Assembly: GCA_945897955.1 (NCBI GenBank)
Contig: CAMDGQ010000003.1
Span: 26,592 to 90,591, forward strand
DNA length: 64,000 nucleotides
Source: Tepidiphilus sp. J10
GTDB taxonomy: Bacteria > Pseudomonadota > Gammaproteobacteria > Burkholderiales > Thiobacillaceae
Direction of reading: 5' to 3'
Shown piece by piece: positions 16,426 to 25,023 of this stretch. The notes under the pieces were generated by a model. The model was not told the DNA's origin. It searched no databases and saw nothing but the letters and a program-made list of their open reading frames with translations. The position numbers and the translations under genes were made by a program. Numbering within the stretch: position 1 is the first letter of the stretch; each line of letters begins with the position of its first letter.

Positions 16426-18360
16426 ATGTTCCGCGCTGAACCGTTAGTCAAAATCCAGCTCCTGATGCTCGCTTCCGAAGCGCCCGATGCCGCCCTGGAA
16501 TTGGCCCGCTTCGGGGTTTTCAATCCGGGCGAGTTCAATGCAGGCAGCGATACGCGGGCCGCGCTGCCCGAGTCTTTTCCCGAATCACCTGCCGAGCGAT
16601 ATCGCGAAGCCTGGCTGGAAGCGGAATCTCGCCTCAGCAAACTGTTGGAGCAATGCGGCGATAGCCGCTTGCTCGAGTTTCCCGCCGATGCCGCCGCGCC
16701 CTCGCTGGCCGATTTACAGGAACTCAATGTCTGGCTGAAAGAGGTCTGGACTGCCTGCCTGTCTTGCCATGAGAGCGAAGAACGCATCCTGGATGAACGT
16801 AAACATCTCGACGCACTGGAAGAAACGCTCACAAAACTGGAACGCCTGAATGTTGACCTGGCGCATTTGCTGCGCAGTGACAGTTTGTTGAGCGTCAATA
16901 TCGGCAGTTTGCCGGCAAGCGGACTGAAGCGCGTGTCTGAAGCGTTGTCCATGACCAGCACGCTGGTGTCTCAGTTCGATCATGTCGGCGACCAGATATT
17001 CGCCGTGATTGCTGGCCCGCGTTTTCGCCAGGATGAAGTGCGCGGCTTGCTTGCACAGGCAGGCTGGCGCGAGCTGCCAGTGCCGGAAGAACTGCGTACC
17101 CACCCCCTCGAAGCGCGCGCCTGGCTGGAAAACGAACGTAAACGTCTGGCTGATTTGTCTGGCGCAGAATGCGAAGTCATGGGTGTGTTACGCGATCAGT
17201 TCGGTCCCAGGCTGAATGAAGCGCGATTGCGCGTTGCTTTGGCGCGCCCTCTGGCCGAGGCCGCGATTGCCGGCGTGCGCGGCAAGGGCGGCCTGGCTGC
17301 TCTGGCTGGCTGGGTGCCACGCCGCCAGTTGAGCGCGTTGCGCGCGCTGCTGGAAACCCGGTTTCACGGCCGCTACTTGCTGGATGTGCGTGAACCTGCC
17401 CCGCACGAGGCGGCGAATGTGCCGTCACTGGTGCGCTACCCGGGTTGGTTGAAACCCTTCGTCCCGCTGGTCAAGAGTTATGGCGTGCCGCGTTATGGCG
17501 AATTCGACCCGGCGCTTCCCTTCGCATTCACATATCTGCTGTTGTTCGGTGCAATGTTTGGGGATATTGGCCACGGTGGCGTGATCCTGCTGCTGTCGTT
17601 GTTGTTCGCGCGCAAGCTTGGTCGCATGGCCTGGGTCGGCGCGTCCGCCGGTGTGGTCTCCATGCTGTTTGGCGTGCTCTATGGCAGCATCTTCGGTTAT
17701 GAAGACATCCTGCATCCGGTATGGCTGTCTCCCCTGCACAATCCGGTGCATGTCCTGAGTGTGGCGGTAGCTTTCGGGGTCGGCTTCATTGTGTTCACCC
17801 TGCTGGTCAACGCGCGCAACAAATGGGTGGGCGGCCATATCGTGGAGGCGTTGTTCGATTCCACCGGCATCGCCGGACTGGTGTTCTATCTTGGCGCGGT
17901 TGGCGGTCTGGTCAGCGTGGCCGGCGCGGAAGAGATCACCGGGGTGCCCGGAAACGTGGCCTGGATGGTCGCTGTCATCGGCATCATCGTGGTGGCCGGC
18001 TTCAAATGGTACGAGGCCAAGGCGGGCCTCGGCGAGCGCATTCTGGTCACCGCCATCGAGACGCTGGAAACCGGCATCAATCTGTTTTCCAACACGCTCT
18101 CATTCATGCGGGTCGCCGCGTTCAGTCTCAACCACGTCGCGCTGGCACTGGCGATCTTCACGTTGGCGGCCGGCCTTTCTGTCGCCGGCCACTGGTTCAC
18201 CATCGCATTGGGCAATGTTGTCATCATCGTCCTCGAAGGCGGCATCGTCGCCATTCAGGCACTGCGTCTGATGTATTACGAAGGTTTCTCGCGCTTCTTC
18301 AGCGGTGATGGTGTCGAGTTCGTGCCGCTGCGGCTGGAGTCGCAAGCGGGCAAGAATTGA
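16426..18360 (+). CDS. V/A-type ATPase subunit I (stator a-subunit)
   Basis: A 644-residue stator subunit. The first ~350 residues are a soluble, coiled-coil-rich arm; the rest holds about seven or eight membrane helices starting at PFAFTYLLLFGAMFGDIGHG, the conserved first helix region. The arginine expected to face the c-ring is probably in the segment NTLSFMRVAAFSLNHVAL. The arm links to the peripheral stalks and the membrane part forms the ion half-channels. It follows subunit C after 12 bases. Confidence 0.94.
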   Translation: MFRAEPLVKIQLLMLASEAPDAALELARFGVFNPGEFNAGSDTRAALPESFPESPAERYREAWLEAESRLSKLLEQCGDSRLLEFPADAAAPSLADLQELNVWLKEVWTACLSCHESEERILDERKHLDALEETLTKLERLNVDLAHLLRSDSLLSVNIGSLPASGLKRVSEALSMTSTLVSQFDHVGDQIFAVIAGPRFRQDEVRGLLAQAGWRELPVPEELRTHPLEARAWLENERKRLADLSGAECEVMGVLRDQFGPRLNEARLRVALARPLAEAAIAGVRGKGGLAALAGWVPRRQLSALRALLETRFHGRYLLDVREPAPHEAANVPSLVRYPGWLKPFVPLVKSYGVPRYGEFDPALPFAFTYLLLFGAMFGDIGHGGVILLLSLLFARKLGRMAWVGASAGVVSMLFGVLYGSIFGYEDILHPVWLSPLHNPVHVLSVAVAFGVGFIVFTLLVNARNKWVGGHIVEALFDSTGIAGLVFYLGAVGGLVSVAGAEEITGVPGNVAWMVAVIGIIVVAGFKWYEAKAGLGERILVTAIETLETGINLFSNTLSFMRVAAFSLNHVALALAIFTLAAGLSVAGHWFTIALGNVVIIVLEGGIVAIQALRLMYYEGFSRFFSGDGVEFVPLRLESQAGKN

Positions 18361-18405
18361 TCTTGGGTATATGGGTTCTGGTTATTTCACGTTAAGGAGA
18401 AAAAA

Positions 18406-18843
18406 ATGAGTTGGCTGATCGCATTGATGGGGTTGTCCGTGGCGGCGACCATAGGCGCGGGTTTCTGGCTGGAAATGAAGCCGCGTCGTTTACCTGCTCC
18501 GGCATGGCTCAAGGGCGGCATGCTGGCCAATCTGGCATTGTTCGCCACCGGCATGGCGGGCGCCATGTTGCTCGGCGTGGGCGATGTCATGGCAGCTGAA
18601 CCTGCGGTTGCTGCCGGCGAGATTTCACTCGGTCAGGGTCTGGCGCTGCTTGGCGTCGGCTTGCCTACCGGACTGGCCGCGATTGGTGCCGCGATCGCGC
18701 TGGGCCCGATCGGATCTGCGTCATTGGCGGTGATCGCCGAGAAACCCGAAATGTTTGGACGCACATTGATCTACATGGGTCTGGCCGAAGGTATCGCGAT
18801 TTACGGTCTGGTCATGTCCATCCTTTTGCTCGGCAAGCTGTAA
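18406..18843 (+). CDS. V/A-type ATPase subunit K (c-ring proteolipid)
   Basis: A 145-residue proteolipid with four hydrophobic segments (about 3-21, 38-60, 78-102 and 118-143). The C-terminal hairpin has the family pattern LGPIGSASLAVIAEKPEMFGRTLIY and the ion-binding Glu in GLAEGIAIYG. The first hairpin carries Glu28 only in a charged loop (EMKPRR) and no membrane Glu, so each monomer likely contributes one ion site. The TQ-type sodium ligands known from Enterococcus NtpK are not evident, which leans towards proton use, but that is an inference. A GGAG ribosome-binding site precedes the ATG. Confidence 0.92.
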   Translation: MSWLIALMGLSVAATIGAGFWLEMKPRRLPAPAWLKGGMLANLALFATGMAGAMLLGVGDVMAAEPAVAAGEISLGQGLALLGVGLPTGLAAIGAAIALGPIGSASLAVIAEKPEMFGRTLIYMGLAEGIAIYGLVMSILLLGKL

Positions 18844-18865
18844 GCAGACTCAGGGATAACGAGCG

Positions 18866-19198
18866 ATGGAAGCCACATCCGGCAGCGCGCGCCTGGTCGT
18901 GATCGGCAGCGCCGGTCTGGCCGATGGATTCAGCCTGATCGGCGCCGAAATTCATGCCGATGCCGATCCCGCCAAGGTTGAGGAAGTGCTCGGCCAACTG
19001 GTTAAGAGCGGCGATGAAGCGCTGGTGTTGCTGGAAACCCATCTTGCACACGCCGGTGGTCACTGGCTTGACCGGTTGCGTAACGAAGGCGGCCGCATCG
19101 TCGTCACCGAATTGCCGCCTCTGGCCGCTCCCTACGATTACGCGCCCGCCGTCGATGACGTGGTGCGCGCCGTACTGGGCCCCGAAGCTTTGAAGTAG
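18866..19198 (+). CDS. V/A-type ATPase subunit F
   Basis: A 110-residue Rossmann-like protein matching subunit F of the central rotor shaft. The N-terminal LVVIGSAGLADGFSLIGAE stretch matches the family pattern for the first strand and GF motif. The C-terminal ~35 residues would extend as the helix that touches subunit D and the catalytic head. It lies between the c-subunit and subunit E genes, upstream of E rather than downstream as in the Thermus order. Confidence 0.88.
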   Translation: MEATSGSARLVVIGSAGLADGFSLIGAEIHADADPAKVEEVLGQLVKSGDEALVLLETHLAHAGGHWLDRLRNEGGRIVVTELPPLAAPYDYAPAVDDVVRAVLGPEALK

Positions 19199-19208
19199 GT
19201 GGAAGAAA

Positions 19209-19859
19209 ATGGATACCGATACCCAAGTCACTCAACTTGAGGCGGCGCTGCTGCGTCAGGCCGAGACCCTGGCGCGCGAGCAGCGCCAGAACGCCGATGT
19301 AGTGCGCGCGCGCATCCTGGCCGAATCGTCCGAAAAGCTGAAACTTTCGGAAGATCGCGAAGTGCTCGCGGCGAAGGCCGAGGCCGAGCGCATGGTGCGC
19401 CGGCAGACGCAGGCGGCGGAAACGCGCCTGGCGTCCGAACTGGACCGACTGCGCTGGGCGCTGACCGAAGCCACGCTGTCGGGCGTCAAGCTGGCGTTCC
19501 AGGAAATGGTCAACGATGAAGCTGCCTATCTGAATGTTCTCGAGCAGTGGCTCGCGGCGGCAGCCCAGGCTTTGCCGGCGGGCGACCTGGTGGCAGAAGT
19601 GCGGCGCGAGGATGGAAAGATGCTGGCGGCGGTCTGGGATGAATTGAGTACGCGCGCCGCACCGGATCGCAAGGTGGCATTGAAAAGCTTCACGCATCCA
19701 AGCGAAGGCGGCATCCGAGTCCTCATGGCCGATGGACGTGCGCAACTCGACCAGACCTTCGAAGCGCGCCAGGCCCGTCTCGCCGATGAACTCGCCCGCG
19801 TGGCGATGGAACGGCTGTTCGCCAGTGCGCCCGATCTGGGTACCTTGGTGCATGGGTGA
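19209..19859 (+). CDS. V/A-type ATPase subunit E (peripheral stalk)
   Basis: A 216-residue protein with a long N-terminal charged coiled coil (about 1-85) and a globular C-terminal domain. This is the build of subunit E, which pairs with the small G/H subunit to hold the catalytic head static. Sequence conservation in this family is low, so position in the operon is a large part of the evidence. A repeat-filled gap follows it before subunit A. Confidence 0.85.
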   Translation: MDTDTQVTQLEAALLRQAETLAREQRQNADVVRARILAESSEKLKLSEDREVLAAKAEAERMVRRQTQAAETRLASELDRLRWALTEATLSGVKLAFQEMVNDEAAYLNVLEQWLAAAAQALPAGDLVAEVRREDGKMLAAVWDELSTRAAPDRKVALKSFTHPSEGGIRVLMADGRAQLDQTFEARQARLADELARVAMERLFASAPDLGTLVHG

Positions 19860-19863
19860 TGAT

Positions 19864-20006
19864 GTGAAACGGGATGCGGCGGTGCCGCTGGTGAAACGTG
19901 ATGTGGCTTTGCCATGGGTGAAACGTGATGCGAGGTATGCAATACCGTTTCACGTTTCACCCGAGCCGCGCGGCGGCGAGTCACCTTTCACGTTTCACGC
20001 TTCACA
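19864..20006. repeat. Short direct and inverted repeats in the V-ATPase E-A gap
   Basis: The 166-base gap holds three spaced copies of GTGAAACGtGATG (19864-19876 with one change, 19891-19903, 19918-19930). It then holds heptameric units in the opposite sense: TTTCACG-TTTCACC (19948-19961) and TTTCACG-TTTCACG-CTTCACA (19986-20006). The two sets are complementary (GTGAAACG / CGTTTCAC), so the transcript could fold into alternative hairpins. Similar NTTCANN heptamers occur at 23248 and 29245. Confidence 0.8.
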
Positions 20007-20025
20007 GTGCTTTTAAGGAAACACA

Positions 20026-21795
20026 ATGGGCAAAATTCTTGAAATCAACGGCCCCCTGGTCAAGCTGGAGTTGCCGGAAACGGTGCTGGGCGAGCAGGTT
20101 CGGGTAGGGCGTCTGGGGCTGGTCGGCGAAGTGATCGGCCGTGACGGCGATACTGCACTGGCGCAGCTTTACGAAGACACCGCCGGTCTGCGTCCGGGCG
20201 AAGTCGCGGATGGACTCGGCTGGCCGCTTTCGGTGGAACTCGGGCCGGGCTTGTTGGGCGCCATCTTCGACGGCGTGCAGCGACCGCTGCAGGCTGTCTG
20301 GGAGCAGAGCGGCGATCGTATGGCGCGTGGCGTCGCGGTGCCCTCGCTGCCGCGCGACAAGCGCTGGCATTTCGTCCCGGACCCGCATCGTCGAGCCGGC
20401 ACGCCGCTGGCTGGCGGCGATGTTTTGGGTACGGTGCAGGAAACCGAATCCATCCTGCATCGCATCCTGACCCCGCCATTGATTCATGGCGAACTGATGG
20501 AGCTGGCGCCGGAAGGCGATTACACGATCGAGGAAATCCTCGGTCGGGTGCGTATGTCCGATGGCCGCATCGAAAAACTGCATCTTTTCCATCGCTGGCC
20601 GGTGCGCACGCCACGGCCGTTCAAGCGGCGCGACCATGCCGTGGCGCCATTGATCACCGGGCAACGCATTCTGGATACCTTCTATCCGCTGCTGAAGGGC
20701 GGCAAGGCGGCGATTCCCGGCCCGTTCGGCGCCGGCAAGACCATGCTGCAACAGCAGATTGCGCGCTGGTGCAACGCCGAGATCGTGATTTATGTCGGTT
20801 GCGGCGAACGCGGCAACGAACTCACCGACGTGCTCGAATTCATGCCCGAGCTGAAAGACCCGCACACCGGCCGACCGCTGATGGAACGCACGCTGCTGGT
20901 CGCCAACACCTCGAACATGCCGGTGGTGGCGCGGGAAGCCTCGGTCTATGTCGGCATCACGCTGGCCGAATACTTCCGCGACCAGGGCCTTGACGTGGTC
21001 ATGGTCGCCGACTCGACCAGCCGCTGGGCGGAGGCCTTGCGCGAAGTCGCCGGCCGCCTCGGCCAGATGCCGGTCGAGGAAGGCTATCCCGCCTACCTCG
21101 GGTCGCGCCTGGCGGCGTTCTACGAACGCGCCGGACGCGTCGAAACGATGGCCGGCCATCATGGTTCGGTCACGCTGATCGGCGCCGTCTCGCCGCCCGG
21201 CGGCGACTTTTCCGAGCCGGTCACCAGCCACACCAAGGAAATCATCCAGACCTTCTGGGCGCTGTCGAAGGAACTCGCCGACGCGCGCCACTACCCCTCG
21301 GTCGACTGGCTGGAAAGCTTCTCCGGCTATATCGGATCCGCCGCCAAATGGTGGGCGGAAAACGTCGATCCGAACTGGGAAAGCGAACGCGCGCAAGCGC
21401 TTGATCTGCTCGCCGCTTCCGAGGAACTGCAACGCATCGTCAATCTGGTCGGCGTCGAGGCGTTGTCGAGCGAGCAACGCTGGACGCTGGAAGCCGCCGG
21501 ACTGATCAAGGAAGGTTTGTTGCAGCAGTCGGCGATCGACGAAATCGACAGCTTCGCTTCGCCGGAAAAGCAGTTCGCGCTGCTGGCCGCCATGCTGGAG
21601 ATATTCCGCCAGGGCATGAAGCTGGTGAAGCTGGGCGCGCCGGCGCGCCGCCTGATCCAGATGCCGCTGCTGGCGCAGGCGCGGCGCTGGAAGAGCCAGC
21701 ACACCTCGGAAGATATCGCGGCGCTGAAAGCCAAGATCGCGGCGATTCCGGGTGAGTTCGACAAGATGATGCTGGAATACGAGCAGACGGCCTGA
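20026..21795 (+). CDS. V/A-type ATPase catalytic subunit A
   Basis: A 589-residue catalytic subunit. The Walker A motif GPFGAGKT lies at about residues 232-239 and the Walker B/GER region at YVGCGERGNEL. The ~90-residue non-homologous insertion that distinguishes V/A-type A subunits from F1 beta is present (about residues 110-200). SRWAEALREVAGRLGQMP and YPAYLGSRLAAFYERAG are strongly conserved family segments. Nothing is missing that would suggest inactivity. It follows the repeat-filled gap and precedes subunit B by 23 bases. Confidence 0.97.
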   Translation: MGKILEINGPLVKLELPETVLGEQVRVGRLGLVGEVIGRDGDTALAQLYEDTAGLRPGEVADGLGWPLSVELGPGLLGAIFDGVQRPLQAVWEQSGDRMARGVAVPSLPRDKRWHFVPDPHRRAGTPLAGGDVLGTVQETESILHRILTPPLIHGELMELAPEGDYTIEEILGRVRMSDGRIEKLHLFHRWPVRTPRPFKRRDHAVAPLITGQRILDTFYPLLKGGKAAIPGPFGAGKTMLQQQIARWCNAEIVIYVGCGERGNELTDVLEFMPELKDPHTGRPLMERTLLVANTSNMPVVAREASVYVGITLAEYFRDQGLDVVMVADSTSRWAEALREVAGRLGQMPVEEGYPAYLGSRLAAFYERAGRVETMAGHHGSVTLIGAVSPPGGDFSEPVTSHTKEIIQTFWALSKELADARHYPSVDWLESFSGYIGSAAKWWAENVDPNWESERAQALDLLAASEELQRIVNLVGVEALSSEQRWTLEAAGLIKEGLLQQSAIDEIDSFASPEKQFALLAAMLEIFRQGMKLVKLGAPARRLIQMPLLAQARRWKSQHTSEDIAALKAKIAAIPGEFDKMMLEYEQTA

Positions 21796-21818
21796 GACAG
21801 GAATACACGGGTAAGCCC

Positions 21819-23204
21819 ATGAAAAACATTGAATTCCGTACCGCAACCTCCGCCCAGGGCGGCCTCCTTGTGATGGGTGGTGTGCCCGGCGTGGCGGCGG
21901 GTTCCCGCGTGCAACTGCGCGACCATGCCGGACGCCTGCGTTCCGGCCTGGTCATTCGCGCCGCCGACGACGCCGTGCTGGTGGAAGTGTTCGAAGGCAC
22001 GGACGATCTCGACCTCGAACGCACCTGGGTGCGCTTCCTGGACGAGCCGTTCAAATTGCCGGTGTCGCGCGATATTCTCGGCCGCATCTTCAACGGCGCC
22101 GGGTTGCCGCGCGATGGAAGGCCGCCAATCATTTCGGCCGACCGACGCGACGTCAACGGCGAGCCGCTCAACCCGGCGGCGCGTGCTTACCCGCGCGAAT
22201 TCATCCAGACCGGCATTTCCGCCATCGACGGCATGAACTCGCTGACGCGCGGCCAGAAGCTGCCCATCTTCTCCGGCGGCGGCCTGCCGCATAACCGGGT
22301 GGCAGCGCAGATCGTGCGTCAGGCCAAATTGCTTGGCGAGTCCGCTTCCGAGTTCGTCGTGGTGTTTGCCGCCTTCGGCGCTTCGCATGCCGATGCACGC
22401 TTCTTCGAGGAAAGCTTTGAAGAAAGCGGCGTGTTGAACAAGGTGGTGATGTTCCTCAACCTGGCCGACGAGCCGGTCATCGAACGGTTGCTGACGCCGC
22501 GCGCGGCGCTCACCGCCGCCGAATATCTGGCCTTCGACCTGGACTACCACGTACTGGTCGTGATGACCGACATGACCGCCTATGCCGAGGCCTTGCGGGA
22601 AGTCGCGGTGCTGCGCGGCGACGTGCCGGCGCGCAAGGGCTATCCCGGCTACCTGTATTCCGATCTGGCGGAAATCTACGAGCGGGCCGGGCGGATCAAG
22701 AACCGGCGCGGCTCGATCACGATGATTCCGGTGCTGTCGATGCCATCCGACGACATCACGCATCCGATTCCCGACCTGACCGGTTACATCACCGAAGGCC
22801 AGATTGTGCTGGGACGCGAGTTGTCGAATCAGGGCGTCTATCCGCCGGTCACCGTTCTGCCTTCGCTGTCGCGTCTGATGAAGGACGGCGTCGGCAAGAA
22901 CTTTACCCGCGAGGACCATCCGCACGTCGCCAGCCAGTTGTTCGCCAGCTACGCCAAGGCGCTGGAAGTGCGCGGCCTGGCCGCGATCATCGGCGCCGAG
23001 GAACTGTCCGATGCCGACCGCCGTTATCTCGAATTCGCCAATGCCTTCGAACGCAAGTTCATCGGCCAGGGCGAGGATGAAGACCGCAGCGTTTACGAAA
23101 CCCTCAACCTGGCCTGGGATCTGCTCTCCATGTTGCCGGCGGACGCGTTGATCCGGGTATCGGAAGAGGAATTGGCCAAGTATCACAAGGGAGGAGCAGC
23201 ATGA
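21819..23204 (+). CDS. V/A-type ATPase subunit B (non-catalytic)
   Basis: A 461-residue regulatory nucleotide-binding subunit that alternates with A in the head. It lacks a Walker A P-loop; the corresponding region reads PIFSGGGLPHNRVAAQI, as in other B subunits. SDLAEIYERAGRI and SITMIPVLSMPSDDITHPIPD are the typical conserved segments. It is followed by a gap with tandem heptamer repeats before subunit D. Confidence 0.97.
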   Translation: MKNIEFRTATSAQGGLLVMGGVPGVAAGSRVQLRDHAGRLRSGLVIRAADDAVLVEVFEGTDDLDLERTWVRFLDEPFKLPVSRDILGRIFNGAGLPRDGRPPIISADRRDVNGEPLNPAARAYPREFIQTGISAIDGMNSLTRGQKLPIFSGGGLPHNRVAAQIVRQAKLLGESASEFVVVFAAFGASHADARFFEESFEESGVLNKVVMFLNLADEPVIERLLTPRAALTAAEYLAFDLDYHVLVVMTDMTAYAEALREVAVLRGDVPARKGYPGYLYSDLAEIYERAGRIKNRRGSITMIPVLSMPSDDITHPIPDLTGYITEGQIVLGRELSNQGVYPPVTVLPSLSRLMKDGVGKNFTREDHPHVASQLFASYAKALEVRGLAAIIGAEELSDADRRYLEFANAFERKFIGQGEDEDRSVYETLNLAWDLLSMLPADALIRVSEEELAKYHKGGAA

Positions 23205-23247
23205 AGGGAGCAGGGTCCGCGCTTCGCGCTCAAGGGTAATGGGTAGG

Positions 23248-23282
23248 TTCACCCTTCACCCTTCACCCTTCACCCTTCACCG
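23248..23282. repeat. Tandem heptamer repeat in the V-ATPase B-D gap
   Basis: Five back-to-back heptamers, four of TTCACCC and a last TTCACCG, fill 23248-23282. An upstream AAGGGTAATGGGT (23233-23245) is roughly complementary. The unit fits the same NTTCANN pattern as the repeats at 19948-20006 and 29245-29272. It lies 12 bases before the start of subunit D. Confidence 0.85.
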
Positions 23283-23293
23283 CCCTTTCAGCC

Positions 23294-23914
23294 ATGAAAA
23301 AACGCCTCTCCGTTCCCCCCACCAAGAGCGCCCTGTTGCAGGTTGGCCGTCAGGTCAAGTTCCTCGAACAGGGTCGCCAGATGCTGGAGAAGAAGCGCGA
23401 TCTGCTCACCCGGCTGGTCTATGAGCGTCTGGCGCAGTACCGCGAGTTACGCGCGCAGACCATCGCCGAACTGGCCGAGGCCTATCACTGGCTCGGCATC
23501 GTGCAGATGCGCATGGGCGGCCAGATGCTTCGGCAGGCGTCGGTCGGGCTGAAACAGGCGGTGGCGATAAAGGTGGTGGCGCGCTCCAGCGTCGGCGTCG
23601 AATATCCCAGTGTCAGCGCCGAGCCGCTGCCGCTGCAACCTGTCGGCTTGATGTGGACCGATGTGAGTTTCGACGAGGCGCGATTGCGCCTGCGCGAACT
23701 GACTGTGACGCTGGCGCGCCTCGGCGAGGCGGAGAACGCGCTATGGCGCCTTCTGGCGGCCAGCCGCAAGACCCAGAAACGGGTCAACGCACTGAAATAC
23801 AACATCATTCCCCGCTACACCGCGACGGTGCATCACATCCGCGCCGCGCTGGAGGAAGACGAGCGCAATACACTGTTCCAGATCAAGGTACTGCGGGCGC
23901 GCGCGGGGTCGTAG
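23294..23914 (+). CDS. V/A-type ATPase subunit D (central shaft)
   Basis: A 206-residue protein made mostly of two long helices, the coiled-coil rotor shaft of V/A-type ATPases. It opens with PPTKSALLQVGRQVKFLEQG, equivalent to the PT(K/R)xxLxxLK start of the family, and ends with an antiparallel helix containing RVNALKYNIIPRY, the most conserved segment of subunit D. It is the last gene of the ATPase operon. Confidence 0.94.
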   Translation: MKKRLSVPPTKSALLQVGRQVKFLEQGRQMLEKKRDLLTRLVYERLAQYRELRAQTIAELAEAYHWLGIVQMRMGGQMLRQASVGLKQAVAIKVVARSSVGVEYPSVSAEPLPLQPVGLMWTDVSFDEARLRLRELTVTLARLGEAENALWRLLAASRKTQKRVNALKYNIIPRYTATVHHIRAALEEDERNTLFQIKVLRARAGS

Positions 23915-24009
23915 CGCCTCGTTTTTCCAGCCCGTCCGATTTTCGGCTGGTCAGGCTAAAGTTTGTCCGCTCGCGGTCGATAGGCCTTCCCTCGACGGGA
24001 AGAGTACTC

Positions 24010-25023
24010 ATGCCTCGATCACGCGCCATTTTGTTACTGTTCCTCACCGGTCTGTTCGGCTTGGCCGGGTGGCTGCTTCGTGCGCCGGAAGAGCCTGGCA
24101 CGGACCAGCCCGATAGTTACGCCTCCCCAGCCACCGAGCAGCCCATTACCCCGATTCCGGATTCTCTTGCGCTTGATGCGCGCAAGGTCGAGCTTGGACG
24201 GCGTCTGTTTCATGACAAGCGTCTTTCCCGTGATGACACGGTGTCCTGCGCGTCCTGCCACGATCTGAAGATGGCCGGAGGCGATGGCCAAACGGTGGCG
24301 GTTGGCGTGCAGCGCCAGATGGGAACCGTGAACAGTCCAACCGTGTTGAATAGTGCCTTCAACTTCAGCCAATTCTGGGATGGACGTGCGTCGACGCTGG
24401 AGGAACAGGCGCAAGGACCGGTTCACAACCCGATCGAGATGGCGAGCAACTGGGCCGAAGTCATCAAAAAACTGTCCCTTGATGCGCAATACGTGCGCGA
24501 CTTTCAGGCGATCTGGCCGGATGGTATGAAGGCGGCCAATATTCAAAGCGCCATTGCCGAGTTCGAACGCAGCCTGATCACGCCACATTCCGCGTTCGAT
24601 CGTTATCTGAAAGGCGATAGCCAGGCGTTGAGCCCTGAAGCCCGCAAAGGCTGGGATCTGTTCAGGAATCTGGGCTGCATCGCCTGCCATCAGGGCGTCA
24701 ACATGGGCGGCAACATGTATGCCAATCTGGGCGTCATGGGCGATTTTTTCGCTGATCGCGGCAAGCCGCTGGAGAAGAGTGATTTGGGTCGTTACAACGT
24801 CACCGGCCGCGAAGAAGACCGACATGTGTTCAAAGTGCCGACGCTCCGCAACATCGCGCTCACCGCGCCGTATTTTCATGATGGGTCTATCGAGAAGCTG
24901 GAGCAGTCCGTGGATGCCATGGCACGTTATCAACTTGGCGTGGAATTGTCGGAACCTGACCGGGCCGCCCTGGTTGCTTTCATGCAATCGTTGAATGGCC
25001 GGCTGCCCGTGGTTGTTCCATGA
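24010..25023 (+). CDS. Di-heme cytochrome c peroxidase (CcpA/MauG family)
   Basis: A 337-residue periplasmic protein with an N-terminal hydrophobic segment (RAILLLFLTGLFGLAGWLL) that is a signal or anchor. It has two c-type heme motifs, CASCH (about residue 79) and CIACH (about 220). FHDKRLSRDDTVSC and APYFHDGS are family signatures of bacterial cytochrome c peroxidases, which reduce hydrogen peroxide with electrons from cytochrome c. I chose the ATG at 24010, after a GGGAAGAG site; the frame upstream overlaps subunit D and is spurious. Its stop overlaps the start of the next gene (ATGA). Confidence 0.93.
   Translation: MPRSRAILLLFLTGLFGLAGWLLRAPEEPGTDQPDSYASPATEQPITPIPDSLALDARKVELGRRLFHDKRLSRDDTVSCASCHDLKMAGGDGQTVAVGVQRQMGTVNSPTVLNSAFNFSQFWDGRASTLEEQAQGPVHNPIEMASNWAEVIKKLSLDAQYVRDFQAIWPDGMKAANIQSAIAEFERSLITPHSAFDRYLKGDSQALSPEARKGWDLFRNLGCIACHQGVNMGGNMYANLGVMGDFFADRGKPLEKSDLGRYNVTGREEDRHVFKVPTLRNIALTAPYFHDGSIEKLEQSVDAMARYQLGVELSEPDRAALVAFMQSLNGRLPVVVP

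Noticed and set aside
20002..23252. Two very long minus-strand open frames (614 and 641 codons) opposite ATPase A and B
   Set aside because: They mirror the conserved A and B genes and have no domain or start signal of their own.
23248..23282. CRISPR array
   Set aside because: The units are seven bases and directly adjacent without spacers, and no cas gene is present.
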